Shown: positions 6,449 to 13,090, numbered from the stretch's first letter. The stretch: 15,973 bases of DNA from UBA8516 sp035457865 (GCA_035457865.1 DATIAR010000054.1:1-15973); one strand, 5' to 3'. The notes: generated by a model from the letters alone, not told the origin. Translations and numbers: made by a program.

Positions 6449-8299
6449 CTAACCATACTTGTAAACTACTCCTTTTTCACCACGAGGATGATTCCAATCA
6501 GTTTCTAAAGAACAAGTACCACACTCAATGCAACCTTCATGTTGTAACATCACTTTGTCATTTTCTAAACTATAACATTTTGTTGGACATAAAGTTATGA
6601 GCTTTTTCATAAATTCACTAGTTGGATTTAGAACTTTGATATGCGGATTACTATCGTCGTTAAAGCTCAGTTTTGCAACTCTGTCAGCTATTGATGGGAT
6701 TGTTGGTTCGTATGTTTTTATGATCTTCTTTCCCAATCTTTCTGCTAATTCAATTGGAACTTTAACGTAAGTTTCTTCTGATTCGACCATAGGAAGGAGT
6801 CTTTCATATCCAAGAATGTTGGCAAGCTTTACTGCAACGGTTCTAAATGATCCACTTGACATTAACTTCATAATAGTGCCATAACGTGCACTCAGAATAT
6901 CTTTTGGAACGTCTTTTGCAGCATCAAGAAAGATCTTCAGATAGTCCTTGTCTATCTGTTTCATATCACGAGTGTAAGGGCTTTCCTCAACAGATGAGGT
7001 GTAATATTCACCCAAATAACTTGGGCTGAAGTTATTATTGTCAATTGCTCTAGAAATAGCATCAGAAGCTCTTACTGCGTCATCAATGCCAACATTGAGA
7101 CCCTCAATACGAGGACCGACGAAGATTCCTCTACCTGCAGCATCTCCTATAAACAATATATTCTTGTAGTAAGGTTTTGTCATTCTACAACGTTTTCCAT
7201 CTGGGATTAGCTTAGCTCCATATTCAGCTTCGACATAATCTGTAACAAATTTCACATCATACTTGTCGGTTAATTGTTGAGTAACAGAAGATAGATTTTC
7301 TTTTATTTCAGCTAAATTATTCTTTCCACGTTCTGAGTAATAAGTCTCCCTTAACTCATACCATGTTTTAATTAGTTTGGTAATTGCAAAACGAATTCTA
7401 ATCTGTTCCTCTGGTGGGAGGTTTTTGTCAATTTTTTTTCTTAAAGGAACATCATCTTTGATAAACTCACTTACCATAGGATTTTTCAACATCGCATTTA
7501 CAAGATCTGAGGGTTCAGTTGGATTTGCTAAAAGAGAATCAAAGTGGTATACTGCACCAACTGATAATGTATCTTTATTTGTATAAAGGAAACCACCGCC
7601 TATGTGATTTTGAGTTATGTCTCCAGAGAAAAGATGTGCGATCCCTTCACTTGAGTTGACGTTAAACCTTTCATTAATTATCTCTTCTGGGATTTTTACA
7701 ACAACTTTGACTCCTTGGTAAGATTGTTCCGGAGTAAACTTTGGTCTAGCACCAGTTATTTGCGCTATCTCAGAATTAATTCCATCAGCAGCAATTATTG
7801 CCTTAACCTCAAATTCCTCTAACTCATTTGTTTTGATAATGGTTGAATTATTTTGTTCGTTCCACTCAATTGAGGTAACATGAACTCCAGGTATAATTCC
7901 TCCACCATATTTTTGAGCAGTTTCTGTTGCCTGTTCAGCAAACCATGAGTTAAGCTTATTCATTAACACCGAATAGCCAAAATTTGATTCATACTCATGA
8001 GCTGCTGTAAGATCCATAGTGAAAACTTTGTCTTTTGAAGTAGCATGCAAAATATACTTTGTAATTTTTCTTTCTAGTGGAGCTTCTCTGAGAAATACAT
8101 CGCCATATACATCCTCTACATTGTGTACATGCCCTTTCTTTGGTTTCTTTGAATAAAGAATTCCACCTGAAATATTTTTTGAACCAATTCTACTTCCAGA
8201 TTCTAACACAACTGCTTGTTTTCCATGATTTGATAGTTGTTTTAACGCAGCTAATCCAGCTGAGCCACCACCAATTATTGCAACATCATATTTTTCCAA
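6449..8299 (-). CDS. fixC: FixC-FixX fusion: electron-transfer flavoprotein-quinone oxidoreductase
   Basis: Takes electrons from the FixAB flavoprotein and passes them to membrane quinone. The 616-residue protein starts with an FAD-binding Rossmann motif, AIIGGGSAG (7-15). ISGGILYS (43-50) and the second FAD motif LFIGDAAGR (382-390) are characteristic of the FixC/geranylgeranyl reductase family. The end (about 555-616) is a ferredoxin-like FixX domain with CPTKC (571-575) and CIECGTC (590-596), able to bind one [4Fe-4S] cluster, followed by WNHPRG. In many bacteria FixC and FixX are separate, and mitochondrial ETF-QO is fused. A charged helical stretch at about 285-355 looks like an insertion relative to bacterial FixC. 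The TTG start at 8297-8299 is supported by GAGGAG at 8311-8316, overlapping the stop of fixB. It is the last gene of the fixA-fixB-fixCX operon, 15 bases after fixB. Confidence 0.88.
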   Translation of the reverse strand: MEKYDVAIIGGGSAGLAALKQLSNHGKQAVVLESGSRIGSKNISGGILYSKKPKKGHVHNVEDVYGDVFLREAPLERKITKYILHATSKDKVFTMDLTAAHEYESNFGYSVLMNKLNSWFAEQATETAQKYGGGIIPGVHVTSIEWNEQNNSTIIKTNELEEFEVKAIIAADGINSEIAQITGARPKFTPEQSYQGVKVVVKIPEEIINERFNVNSSEGIAHLFSGDITQNHIGGGFLYTNKDTLSVGAVYHFDSLLANPTEPSDLVNAMLKNPMVSEFIKDDVPLRKKIDKNLPPEEQIRIRFAITKLIKTWYELRETYYSERGKNNLAEIKENLSSVTQQLTDKYDVKFVTDYVEAEYGAKLIPDGKRCRMTKPYYKNILFIGDAAGRGIFVGPRIEGLNVGIDDAVRASDAISRAIDNNNFSPSYLGEYYTSSVEESPYTRDMKQIDKDYLKIFLDAAKDVPKDILSARYGTIMKLMSSGSFRTVAVKLANILGYERLLPMVESEETYVKVPIELAERLGKKIIKTYEPTIPSIADRVAKLSFNDDSNPHIKVLNPTSEFMKKLITLCPTKCYSLENDKVMLQHEGCIECGTCSLETDWNHPRGEKGVVYKYG

Positions 8300-8310
8300 A
8301 CAGCTCTAAA

Positions 8311-8316
8311 CTCCTC
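8311..8316 (-). promoter_or_regulatory. Shine-Dalgarno site for fixC overlapping the fixB stop
   Basis: GAGGAG on the minus strand begins inside the TGA stop of fixB and lies 11 bases before the TTG start of fixC. It decides the TTG start and suggests that ribosomes finishing fixB can re-initiate on fixC. Confidence 0.6.
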
Positions 8317-9499
8317 AAGCTTGTACCAAAGTTGATTGTGTCTTCAACTCCTCAATCAATTTAGGAATAACATCCTCCATTCTTCCTTTGATGAAGATGT
8401 CACTTTCATCCTTGATTGGAGAATTCTCATCTGGATTTATCGCTACAACAAAATCAGCCTCTTTCATTCCGGCAACATGCTGCATTGCTCCGCTAATACC
8501 AACAGCAACATACAACATGGAGCTAATCTTTCTTCCACTTGTTCCAATAACTCTATCTAGAATCATATATTTAGATGAAAGGTTTTCACTCACGAGAAAA
8601 GGTTTTTTCGAGATTGGTAAAGATATTCCAATCTCAGCATCAAGCTGTTTTGCTAATTCCTCAATTAGCTTGATATTTTGTTCTGGTGTATCTTTGATGC
8701 CTCGCCCAAAACTCACGATAGCCTTCTTGCTATCAAAATTAACCTCACTTTGGATTGTTTTTCTACTTAGAATTTTTACTTTAAGGTCTTGCTCATCTAT
8801 TTTTGGGGTGAATTCTATGATCTCACCCTTTCTGTTGAAATCTGGCTTTATGGGTTCAAAAACACCCGGAATAATACTACATGATTGTGGATGATAGTCT
8901 CTTTTATTGGCTGGGTTTCTATTATCAAGACAAAGAATTGTAGTCCACAAAAATCCAGAAAAATCTGGTCTATACATTTCAAGAGTTTTTTGATAAACTT
9001 CGGGTTTACCACCAGTTTTGTGTTGGTGTGTTAGATTGATGTCGCTTACTTCAAGTTTATTTATGTCAGATGCAAGACCTGATTCTAATTCAACCAACAC
9101 TGTAGAAGACAAATGTCTTCCAACCGAGTCTGCTGCAAAGAACATGTAACGAGGTTTTTTGAATTTTTCACTTTGATTTGCCGAAATTTTGGCCGCAATT
9201 TCTTTGTCTTGTGCAATTTGACTGATGACTTTAGTGTAAATTATATTTCTAACATCTTTTAGTTCTGGATGGTCTGCATAAATTACACAGTCTGCACCAT
9301 ATTCAATGAGGATTTTGATATAGTCTTTGACATTATGACCTAGAAGAACAGCTACTACTTTTTCATCAGATTCGTATTTTTTATTAAAATTATTAATTAG
9401 TCGTCTTGCTTCACCAAGCATCTCAAGACTTACTGGTACCAGTCCTGACCCTTCTAACTCCATTATGACATAAACATGGCTATACTCTCCTTCAGTCAT
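8315..9499 (-). CDS. fixB: Electron transfer flavoprotein alpha subunit FixB
   Basis: Alpha subunit of the ETF heterodimer and partner of FixA; it binds the FAD that delivers electrons to FixC. The N-terminal domain (about 8-200) is the ETF alpha/beta fold with the family-typical VYVIMELEGSGLVPVSLEMLGEA-like opening. The C-terminal FAD-binding domain has FGRGIKD (264-270), IGTSGRKI (318-325), GISGAMQHVAGM (334-345) and VAINPDENSPI (352-362), all hallmarks of EtfA/FixB. At 394 residues it is somewhat longer than typical EtfA (about 310-330), with the extra length in the middle (about 150-240). The ATG at 9497-9499 overlaps the TGA of fixA (ATGA), a sign of translational coupling. A GGTGAT ribosome binding site lies in the last codons of fixA. 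Confidence 0.92.
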   Translation of the reverse strand: MTEGEYSHVYVIMELEGSGLVPVSLEMLGEARRLINNFNKKYESDEKVVAVLLGHNVKDYIKILIEYGADCVIYADHPELKDVRNIIYTKVISQIAQDKEIAAKISANQSEKFKKPRYMFFAADSVGRHLSSTVLVELESGLASDINKLEVSDINLTHQHKTGGKPEVYQKTLEMYRPDFSGFLWTTILCLDNRNPANKRDYHPQSCSIIPGVFEPIKPDFNRKGEIIEFTPKIDEQDLKVKILSRKTIQSEVNFDSKKAIVSFGRGIKDTPEQNIKLIEELAKQLDAEIGISLPISKKPFLVSENLSSKYMILDRVIGTSGRKISSMLYVAVGISGAMQHVAGMKEADFVVAINPDENSPIKDESDIFIKGRMEDVIPKLIEELKTQSTLVQA

Positions 9500-10371
9500 T
9501 TAATCACCATTGCTGCAAGTGCTTCTTTCATTTTTGAAACAGCCTTTCGAATGTGTTCAGGATTTGAACCATCAAGGACTTCAGCCTGTCTGTTTGCCTT
9601 TCCTTTTGGAATTCTCTCTACCTTATACACAATAGTTGGTGAGCCTGGAAGGCCAACAAGTGTAGAATCTAATCCAAGTTGTTGAACATTGAATACTTTT
9701 AGATACTGTTTGTAATTGTCTGAACGTATTTTTGCTTCCTTTTGGTATTTTTCAAAGGCAAGTCTTTGTGAGACTGTTTTGAAAACTGGTTTGTAGGAAG
9801 GATCAATTGAGATAAAAACAGGCAGAGGGGCCTCTATTTCTTCAACAACATCGTTGAATCCTTGAAGACGAACTAATCGTTTTGCTATAATGATTCGTTT
9901 TTGAAGATCGACTTCATAATCAACTACATTGCCAAGAAAGGTATAACCAAGCTTCCAGGCGGTTTGAGGCCCAGTTTGACCTGTTTCACCATCTGATGCC
10001 CTGTGACCAGAAAAAACAATATCCACTTTTCCTTGCATTTTTTGAATTCCATTCTTTAGAACCTCAGCTGTTGCAAGAGTGTCAGCACCAGCAAAAATTC
10101 TGTCACTATAAAGATGAAGTTCTTCTGCATTAGAAATTCTTTGTGCCATCTGCAATGCCATCTCAGCTATTGGCGGACCCATTGTTGCAATAGAAATTTT
10201 AGCGTCGTAGTTTACTTTAGCATAAAATGCAGCATTTGCAGCAATAGCACTATGAGGACCTAAGGTATTTTTGGTTTCAGCCCTGTTTAAGGTGCCGTCT
10301 GCATTGTAACTAATACTTCCTTCGGAAAAATCAGGCTCTAATTTTATTATAACAGCTACATTTAAGGTCAT
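9496..10371 (-). CDS. fixA: Electron transfer flavoprotein beta subunit FixA
   Basis: Beta subunit of the ETF heterodimer, 291 residues, and the first gene of the operon. It has the ETF beta fold throughout. SGHRASDGETGQTGPQTA (121-138) contains the EtfB signature around DGxTGQxGP and the nucleotide-binding loop, and the preceding FAGADTLATAEVL region (93-105) also matches. In FixABCX systems this subunit can hold a second FAD and take part in electron bifurcation from NADH. Whether this one does so cannot be told by eye. The electron donor is unknown and there are no nitrogen-fixation genes nearby, so the fix name reflects family rather than nitrogen fixation. The ATG at 10369-10371 follows a TATA-like element at 10416-10423, leaving a leader of roughly 20 bases without an obvious ribosome binding site. 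Confidence 0.92.
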   Translation of the reverse strand: MTLNVAVIIKLEPDFSEGSISYNADGTLNRAETKNTLGPHSAIAANAAFYAKVNYDAKISIATMGPPIAEMALQMAQRISNAEELHLYSDRIFAGADTLATAEVLKNGIQKMQGKVDIVFSGHRASDGETGQTGPQTAWKLGYTFLGNVVDYEVDLQKRIIIAKRLVRLQGFNDVVEEIEAPLPVFISIDPSYKPVFKTVSQRLAFEKYQKEAKIRSDNYKQYLKVFNVQQLGLDSTLVGLPGSPTIVYKVERIPKGKANRQAEVLDGSNPEHIRKAVSKMKEALAAMVIK

Positions 10372-10415
10372 TTTTAATGGTTCACACTTTGCGGTTTGCT
10401 CATACTTTTATTCAT

Positions 10416-10423
10416 AATATATT
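10416..10423. promoter_or_regulatory. TATA-like box upstream of the fix operon
   Basis: AATATATT is palindromic and is centred about 48 bases before the fixA ATG. Transcription would start near 10393, giving a leader of about 20 bases. On the other strand it lies 21 bases before an ATG opening a 17-codon ORF (10441-10494), which I do not accept as a gene. Confidence 0.4.
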
Positions 10424-10500
10424 CTACGAGAATTTCTTCTATGACAAGATTATTTGTTATAATTTTCACAAGTGTATTTTACGTTAGACTTTAATAAAGA

Positions 10501-10572
10501 TTGGTGTTTAAAACCAACTATTACCAATAAAAACCAAATATTGATATAATAGTTGATTTGATTCAAAACCAA
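10501..10572 (+). repeat. Cluster of short repeats in the promoter of the 138-residue gene
   Basis: AAAACCAA occurs three times in direct orientation (10510-10517, 10530-10537, 10565-10572). TTGGT at 10501-10505 is its inverted core, and TACCAAT at 10522-10528 is a further partial copy. A perfect 9-base inverted repeat, CAACTATTA (10515-10523) and TAATAGTTG (10547-10555), brackets the middle. The arrangement surrounds a TATA-like sequence and looks like a set of regulator binding sites. The repeats are seen directly; the regulator is unknown. Confidence 0.5.
10545..10550 (+). promoter_or_regulatory. TATA-like box before the mini-ORF and 138-residue gene
   Basis: TATAAT is centred about 25 bases before the ATG at 10572 and 80 bases before the GTG at 10628. 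The distance suits a transcript beginning at or beside the mini-ORF's ATG. The box overlaps the right arm of a 9-base inverted repeat, so a bound regulator would compete with TBP. Confidence 0.4.
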
Positions 10573-10631
10573 TGTGGGTTGTAGTAATTCAAAAAGAAGG
10601 AAAACGTTACCATCCTCAAAATAAGAAGTGA
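10572..10631 (+). CDS. Possible 19-residue leader peptide, translationally coupled
   Basis: Short ORF encoding MWVVVIQKEGKRYHPQNKK. Its ATG is about 25 bases after a TATA-like box, the position expected for a leaderless start. Its TGA overlaps the GTG start of the next gene in a GTGA arrangement, as in translationally coupled genes. Length alone makes it weak evidence for a protein. It may be a regulatory leader, the remnant of a longer N-terminus, or chance. Confidence 0.3.
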   Translation: MWVVVIQKEGKRYHPQNKK

Positions 10632-11044
10632 AAATAGAAATGGTATCAAAAGAAATAAGAAATTTGGCAAGTGAGATTTTTAAAATTGATCCTCAGATAG
10701 AACACATGGGTTTAATTGATCTTGAAGGACACGTCCTTCTTGACCAATCATCAGCTTCCAACGAACCCATAAAGCCAGATAAGGATAGAATGATGTTTTA
10801 CTATCAAGTTAGTTTAAGAAGAAGTAGACGTGAACATTTTAATGAATTTTATGGTTTAACAAGATATGTACACATTGTAAGAGAAAACATACAACAACTT
10901 ATGTTATATCTTCCACTGATTACTGTTTATTTAACATTAGGAAAGGATGAGACCCCTGATGGAATTAGAAAAATTGCAGAGAAGGTACAAGGAATCGATG
11001 TGAGCCTTGTAGAAAAAGCAGTAAGATCAGAATTCTATCAATAA
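10628..11044 (+). CDS. Uncharacterised roadblock/profilin-like small protein
   Basis: A 138-residue soluble protein that I cannot name with certainty. The layout is an N-terminal helix (SKEIRNLASEIF), then a strand-turn-strand HMGLIDLEGHVLLDQ (about 28-42). A helix with a basic cluster, SLRRSRREHFNEFYG, follows, then strands YVHIVRENIQQLMLYLPL and TVYLTLGK. The C-terminal helices include IRKIAEKVQGI. The 'IDxxGxVL' turn and the overall order recall roadblock/LC7 and other profilin-like sensory folds, common in archaea as small signalling or GTPase-partner proteins. The start could be GTG at 10628 or ATG at 10640 (134 residues); neither has a clear ribosome binding site. GTG is taken because it overlaps the upstream mini-ORF stop. 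Confidence 0.65.
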   Translation: MKIEMVSKEIRNLASEIFKIDPQIEHMGLIDLEGHVLLDQSSASNEPIKPDKDRMMFYYQVSLRRSRREHFNEFYGLTRYVHIVRENIQQLMLYLPLITVYLTLGKDETPDGIRKIAEKVQGIDVSLVEKAVRSEFYQ

Positions 11045-11089
11045 TTCTATTATGATAAACTTTGAATCATTTTATATCAGTGTGTGCAT

Positions 11090-11263
11090 GTGGTAATAAT
11101 TTGTAGAGGAATCTGTACTAGATATTCCACAAATAGAAAACCCCATGAATCTAGATATCTTTCTGGTCAGAAGCGATGTAATTCTTGTGAACTCTTCATG
11201 AAATGGGATGGAATATGGTGTCCATGTTACAATCATAAACTTCGATTGGCTCCCCGGGAATAG
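11090..11263 (+). CDS. Small cysteine-rich zinc-binding protein
   Basis: A 57-residue ORF with strong protein character: ICRGICTRY near the N-terminus, then RYLSGQKRCNSCELF, then WDGIWCPCYNHKLRLAPRE at the end. The cysteines fall as CX3C (residues 5 and 9), CX2C (30 and 33) and CXC (44 and 46), followed by His49. They can make one or two zinc sites of rubredoxin or zinc-ribbon type. From memory, ammonia-oxidising archaea carry many such small proteins, usually with CPCC in the last motif. Here the second Cys of that pair is Tyr, with a His three residues later that could replace it. GTG at 11090 is used; GTG at 11084 would add two residues. The molecular role is unknown: DNA/RNA binding or redox chaperoning are guesses. 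Confidence 0.7.
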   Translation: MVIICRGICTRYSTNRKPHESRYLSGQKRCNSCELFMKWDGIWCPCYNHKLRLAPRE

Positions 11264-11438
11264 AAAATATAAAGAAAAACATCTTCACACGATGGAAAAA
11301 AGAAAAGGTAAATCTAAAATTAGAATTTGATTTTTCAAAATATGTTAACTAGTTATATCTTATAAAAAAATTTAAAAGATGAAAAACAACAATTTTTGTA
11401 ATGAGAAGAGTAAAATATCGTAAAAACTGAGTTATTAT
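11264..11438 (+). other. AT-rich spacer with a small palindrome
   Basis: This 175-base gap holds no convincing gene; its ORFs are only 9-14 codons. TAACTAGTTA at 11345-11354 is a perfect 10-base palindrome, followed closely by CTTATAAAAA (about 11360-11369), a candidate TATA box for the next gene. That would give a leader of about 45 bases or more. Confidence 0.35.
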
Positions 11439-11756
11439 ATGAAGAAAGAATACGTTGTAGTTCGTATAGATGCCGCACCAGACGGAGCGCCATATGTAGT
11501 AATTTCCCTATCTACACCTAAAGACTTTAGAGAACAGAGTCAGCCAATGTCACCTTTTGGTGCAAATGTAATGGGATTTTCGAATATGGACGATATGATA
11601 AAAGGCCTCAATAAGATGATGTCGGGAGGTGTTTTAGGTCAAGCAGGAGGTATAACCTCAATCAAGCTAGACATGCATGAATACAAAGAACTTGGCCTTT
11701 CCGTTGGGGATAAGGTATTTCTTGAAATCTCTAAACCTGAAACATTAGGTATCTAG
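11439..11756 (+). CDS. Conserved-looking hypothetical protein
   Basis: A 105-residue soluble protein of unknown function. It starts MKKEYVVVRIDAAPDGAPYVVISLSTPKDF, with alternating hydrophobic residues suggesting two beta strands. A middle section is rich in Gly, Met and Asn (PFGANVMGFSNMDDMIKG and KMMSGGVLGQAGG), probably a flexible loop or helix. It ends with DMHEYKELGLSVGDKVFLEI, which resembles the 'LGLxxGDxVxLEI' end of small beta-barrel or AbrB-like domains. No catalytic or metal motif is visible. The ATG at 11439 has no clear ribosome binding site. It converges on the ACT-domain gene with a gap of 32 bases. Confidence 0.6.
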   Translation: MKKEYVVVRIDAAPDGAPYVVISLSTPKDFREQSQPMSPFGANVMGFSNMDDMIKGLNKMMSGGVLGQAGGITSIKLDMHEYKELGLSVGDKVFLEISKPETLGI

Positions 11757-11788
11757 TATTTTGTATTATTATAGCCTTAATTGATAAA

Positions 11789-12451
11789 CTATTTTGAAAT
11801 TTCTGAACGTAAAATTTGATAGGCTCTTGCAGCATCTTTTTCATGTAATACTATAATGATGTCTTCCTGACCAAAATATGCATTAACAAGTTCGATTCCA
11901 TTATCATGTAGAATTTCAGATACATAAGAAGCAACGTCAGATCTATTCTGTGTATCTGGTATGTGTATGCTAATTTTTGCTAATCCAGTTTGGAAAAAGT
12001 TTTTTTGGTTTGGAAAGGATGCAAATAACTTTCTCACATCATCAACATCTTCAGTTAATACTCTAAACGAATCTGTTAATCTAAAAAATTCGTAATCAGG
12101 ATCAATCTGCATGAATCTATTCATCAAATCTGTAGCATCTCCAATCTCAAAACCATCTGTAGAAAATCTTACGTCAGCAATTCCATCTGTTAATGAAAGC
12201 CTAGCATTCTTTAAGACTGGTTCATTTTGAACTTCGTCTTTTTCTTCAAATGAATCTGCATATCTTTTGATTGCAACAACTATTGTATTCAGATTCACAG
12301 ATCCACCAACATGAGCCTCAACATCTTTTTGGATTTTTACTGCTAGTGCCGTGTAGTTGATCAAGTCCATCTTCACGCAATCATAAATTGAACGATTCCT
12401 AGTGATAATTTCCCTTACTGCATCAGGTACCGAGACATTAACCGCTCTCAT
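11789..12451 (-). CDS. ACT-domain-containing protein, regulator-like
   Basis: A 220-residue soluble protein. The N-terminal part (about 1-65) looks like a helical DNA- or protein-binding module: VPDAVREIITRNRSIYDCVKM, then LINYTALAVKIQKDVEAHVGG and LNTIVVAIKRYAD. The C-terminal half (about 80-220) looks like two ACT-type beta-alpha-beta-beta-alpha-beta repeats. The second ends VASYVSEILHDNGIELVNAYFGQEDI and then IIVLHEKDAARAYQIL, closely resembling the ACT domains of aspartokinase. ACT domains bind amino acids, so a ligand-responsive regulator is a fair inference, but no ligand can be named. The ATG at 12449-12451 lies about 24 bases after a TATA-like box, fitting a leaderless mRNA. It is divergent from the Hsp20 gene. 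Confidence 0.6.
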   Translation of the reverse strand: MRAVNVSVPDAVREIITRNRSIYDCVKMDLINYTALAVKIQKDVEAHVGGSVNLNTIVVAIKRYADSFEEKDEVQNEPVLKNARLSLTDGIADVRFSTDGFEIGDATDLMNRFMQIDPDYEFFRLTDSFRVLTEDVDDVRKLFASFPNQKNFFQTGLAKISIHIPDTQNRSDVASYVSEILHDNGIELVNAYFGQEDIIIVLHEKDAARAYQILRSEISK

Positions 12452-12471
12452 AAAGAACTATAAATACTGTC

Positions 12472-12479
12472 ATATATAA
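12472..12479 (-). promoter_or_regulatory. TATA-like box of the ACT-domain gene
   Basis: TTATATAT on the minus strand is centred 24-25 bases before the ATG at 12451. No ribosome binding site precedes the ATG, so leaderless initiation is likely. The divergent Hsp20 box is 40 bases away. Confidence 0.5.
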
Positions 12480-12517
12480 TAGTCTTATGTAAATATATCT
12501 AATATAATAAAATAAAA

Positions 12518-12526
12518 TTTATATAT
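12518..12526 (+). promoter_or_regulatory. TATA-like box of the Hsp20 gene
   Basis: TTTATATAT is centred about 40 bases before the ATG at 12562. Transcription would begin near 12548, which leaves a leader of about 14 bases with only a partial ribosome site (GTGAAT at 12551-12556). It also argues against the in-frame TTG at 12526, which would lie inside the box. Confidence 0.55.
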
Positions 12527-12561
12527 TGTCATGTACATTACAAACTATAAGTGAATATGAC

Positions 12562-13062
12562 ATGTTTATAACAGACGAATTTGACAACCTTTGGCGAAGA
12601 ATGTCTAGACAGTTTATGGATATCGAAGACATCTTTGACGATCTAAAAGAAACAAGCAACCTCCAAACATTTGGTCCCTATTACTATGGTTATACAATGA
12701 CAGTGGGGTCAGATGGAAAACCAGTAGTAAAAGAATTTGGGAATGTAAAACCAAATCTGCTTCCAACATCTGATGTAAGGGAACCTTTTGTGGATGTTCT
12801 TCTGGATGACAAAGAAAAAGTTCTGAAACTTGTTGCCGAAATGCCAGGAGTTGAAAAAAAGGACATCAAGATTGTAGTTGAAGGACGTACGGTAAGTCTT
12901 GATGCAGAGCATGCTCAGAAAAAATATCATGCTAAAGTACCGATAAGACACAAGGTAGACGAAGATTCCGTAAGGGCAACTTATGCCAACGGAATTCTTG
13001 AAGTAAGTTTCAAACTAAAAGAAGAAGACAAACCAAAAGGTAAAACGGTGGAGGTTGAATAA
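12562..13062 (+). CDS. Small heat shock protein Hsp20 (alpha-crystallin family)
   Basis: ATP-independent holdase that binds unfolding proteins and forms oligomers in the cytoplasm. The protein has 166 residues. The N-terminal arm is rich in Met, Phe and acidic residues (MFITDEFDNLWRRMSRQF). A GYTMTVGSDGKPVVKEFGN segment is typical of archaeal Hsp20. The alpha-crystallin domain at about 75-153 contains MPGVEKKDIKI and the signature ANGILEVSFKL (142-152). The short C-terminal tail ends KTVEVE, where VEV can act as the I-X-I/V motif that docks neighbouring subunits. The frame extends 12 codons upstream to a TTG at 12526, but that codon overlaps the TATA-like box, so ATG at 12562 is chosen. It is followed by cdc48 in the same direction after 28 bases, joining a holdase with an unfoldase. 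Confidence 0.9.
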   Translation: MFITDEFDNLWRRMSRQFMDIEDIFDDLKETSNLQTFGPYYYGYTMTVGSDGKPVVKEFGNVKPNLLPTSDVREPFVDVLLDDKEKVLKLVAEMPGVEKKDIKIVVEGRTVSLDAEHAQKKYHAKVPIRHKVDEDSVRATYANGILEVSFKLKEEDKPKGKTVEVE

Positions 13063-13076
13063 ACCTCTATTTTTTT
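13051..13076 (+). terminator. Hairpin plus T-run between Hsp20 and Cdc48 genes
   Basis: GAGGTT (13051-13056) and AACCTC (13062-13067) make a 6-base stem with a 5-base loop, overlapping the Hsp20 stop codon. A run of seven T follows at 13070-13076. This resembles an intrinsic terminator, and T-runs alone can end archaeal transcription. As it lies only 15-40 bases before the cdc48 start, it could reduce read-through. Confidence 0.45.
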
Positions 13077-13078
13077 AT

Positions 13079-13084
13079 GGTGAT
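13079..13084 (+). promoter_or_regulatory. Ribosome binding site of cdc48
   Basis: GGTGAT, complementary to the 16S rRNA 3' end, lies six bases before the ATG at 13091. It means the cdc48 message has a leader, so it is either read through from hsp20 or starts at an internal promoter. Confidence 0.6.
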
Positions 13085-13090
13085 TAAATA

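Noticed and set aside
8388..8894. Plus-strand ORF of 168 codons opposite fixB
   Set aside because: FixB motifs on the minus strand are unmistakable over the same stretch. The opposite frame is a Ser/Leu-rich shadow.
10441..10494. 17-codon ORF (MTRLFVIIFTSVFYVRL) 21 bases after a TATA-like box
   Set aside because: It is too short and has no recognisable sequence. The box is better assigned to fixA on the other strand, and a short hydrophobic ORF is expected by chance in AT-rich DNA.
12526..12561. Upstream TTG start adding 12 residues to Hsp20
   Set aside because: The TTG falls at the end of the TATA-like box, so the transcript would begin after it; ATG at 12562 fits the promoter position.
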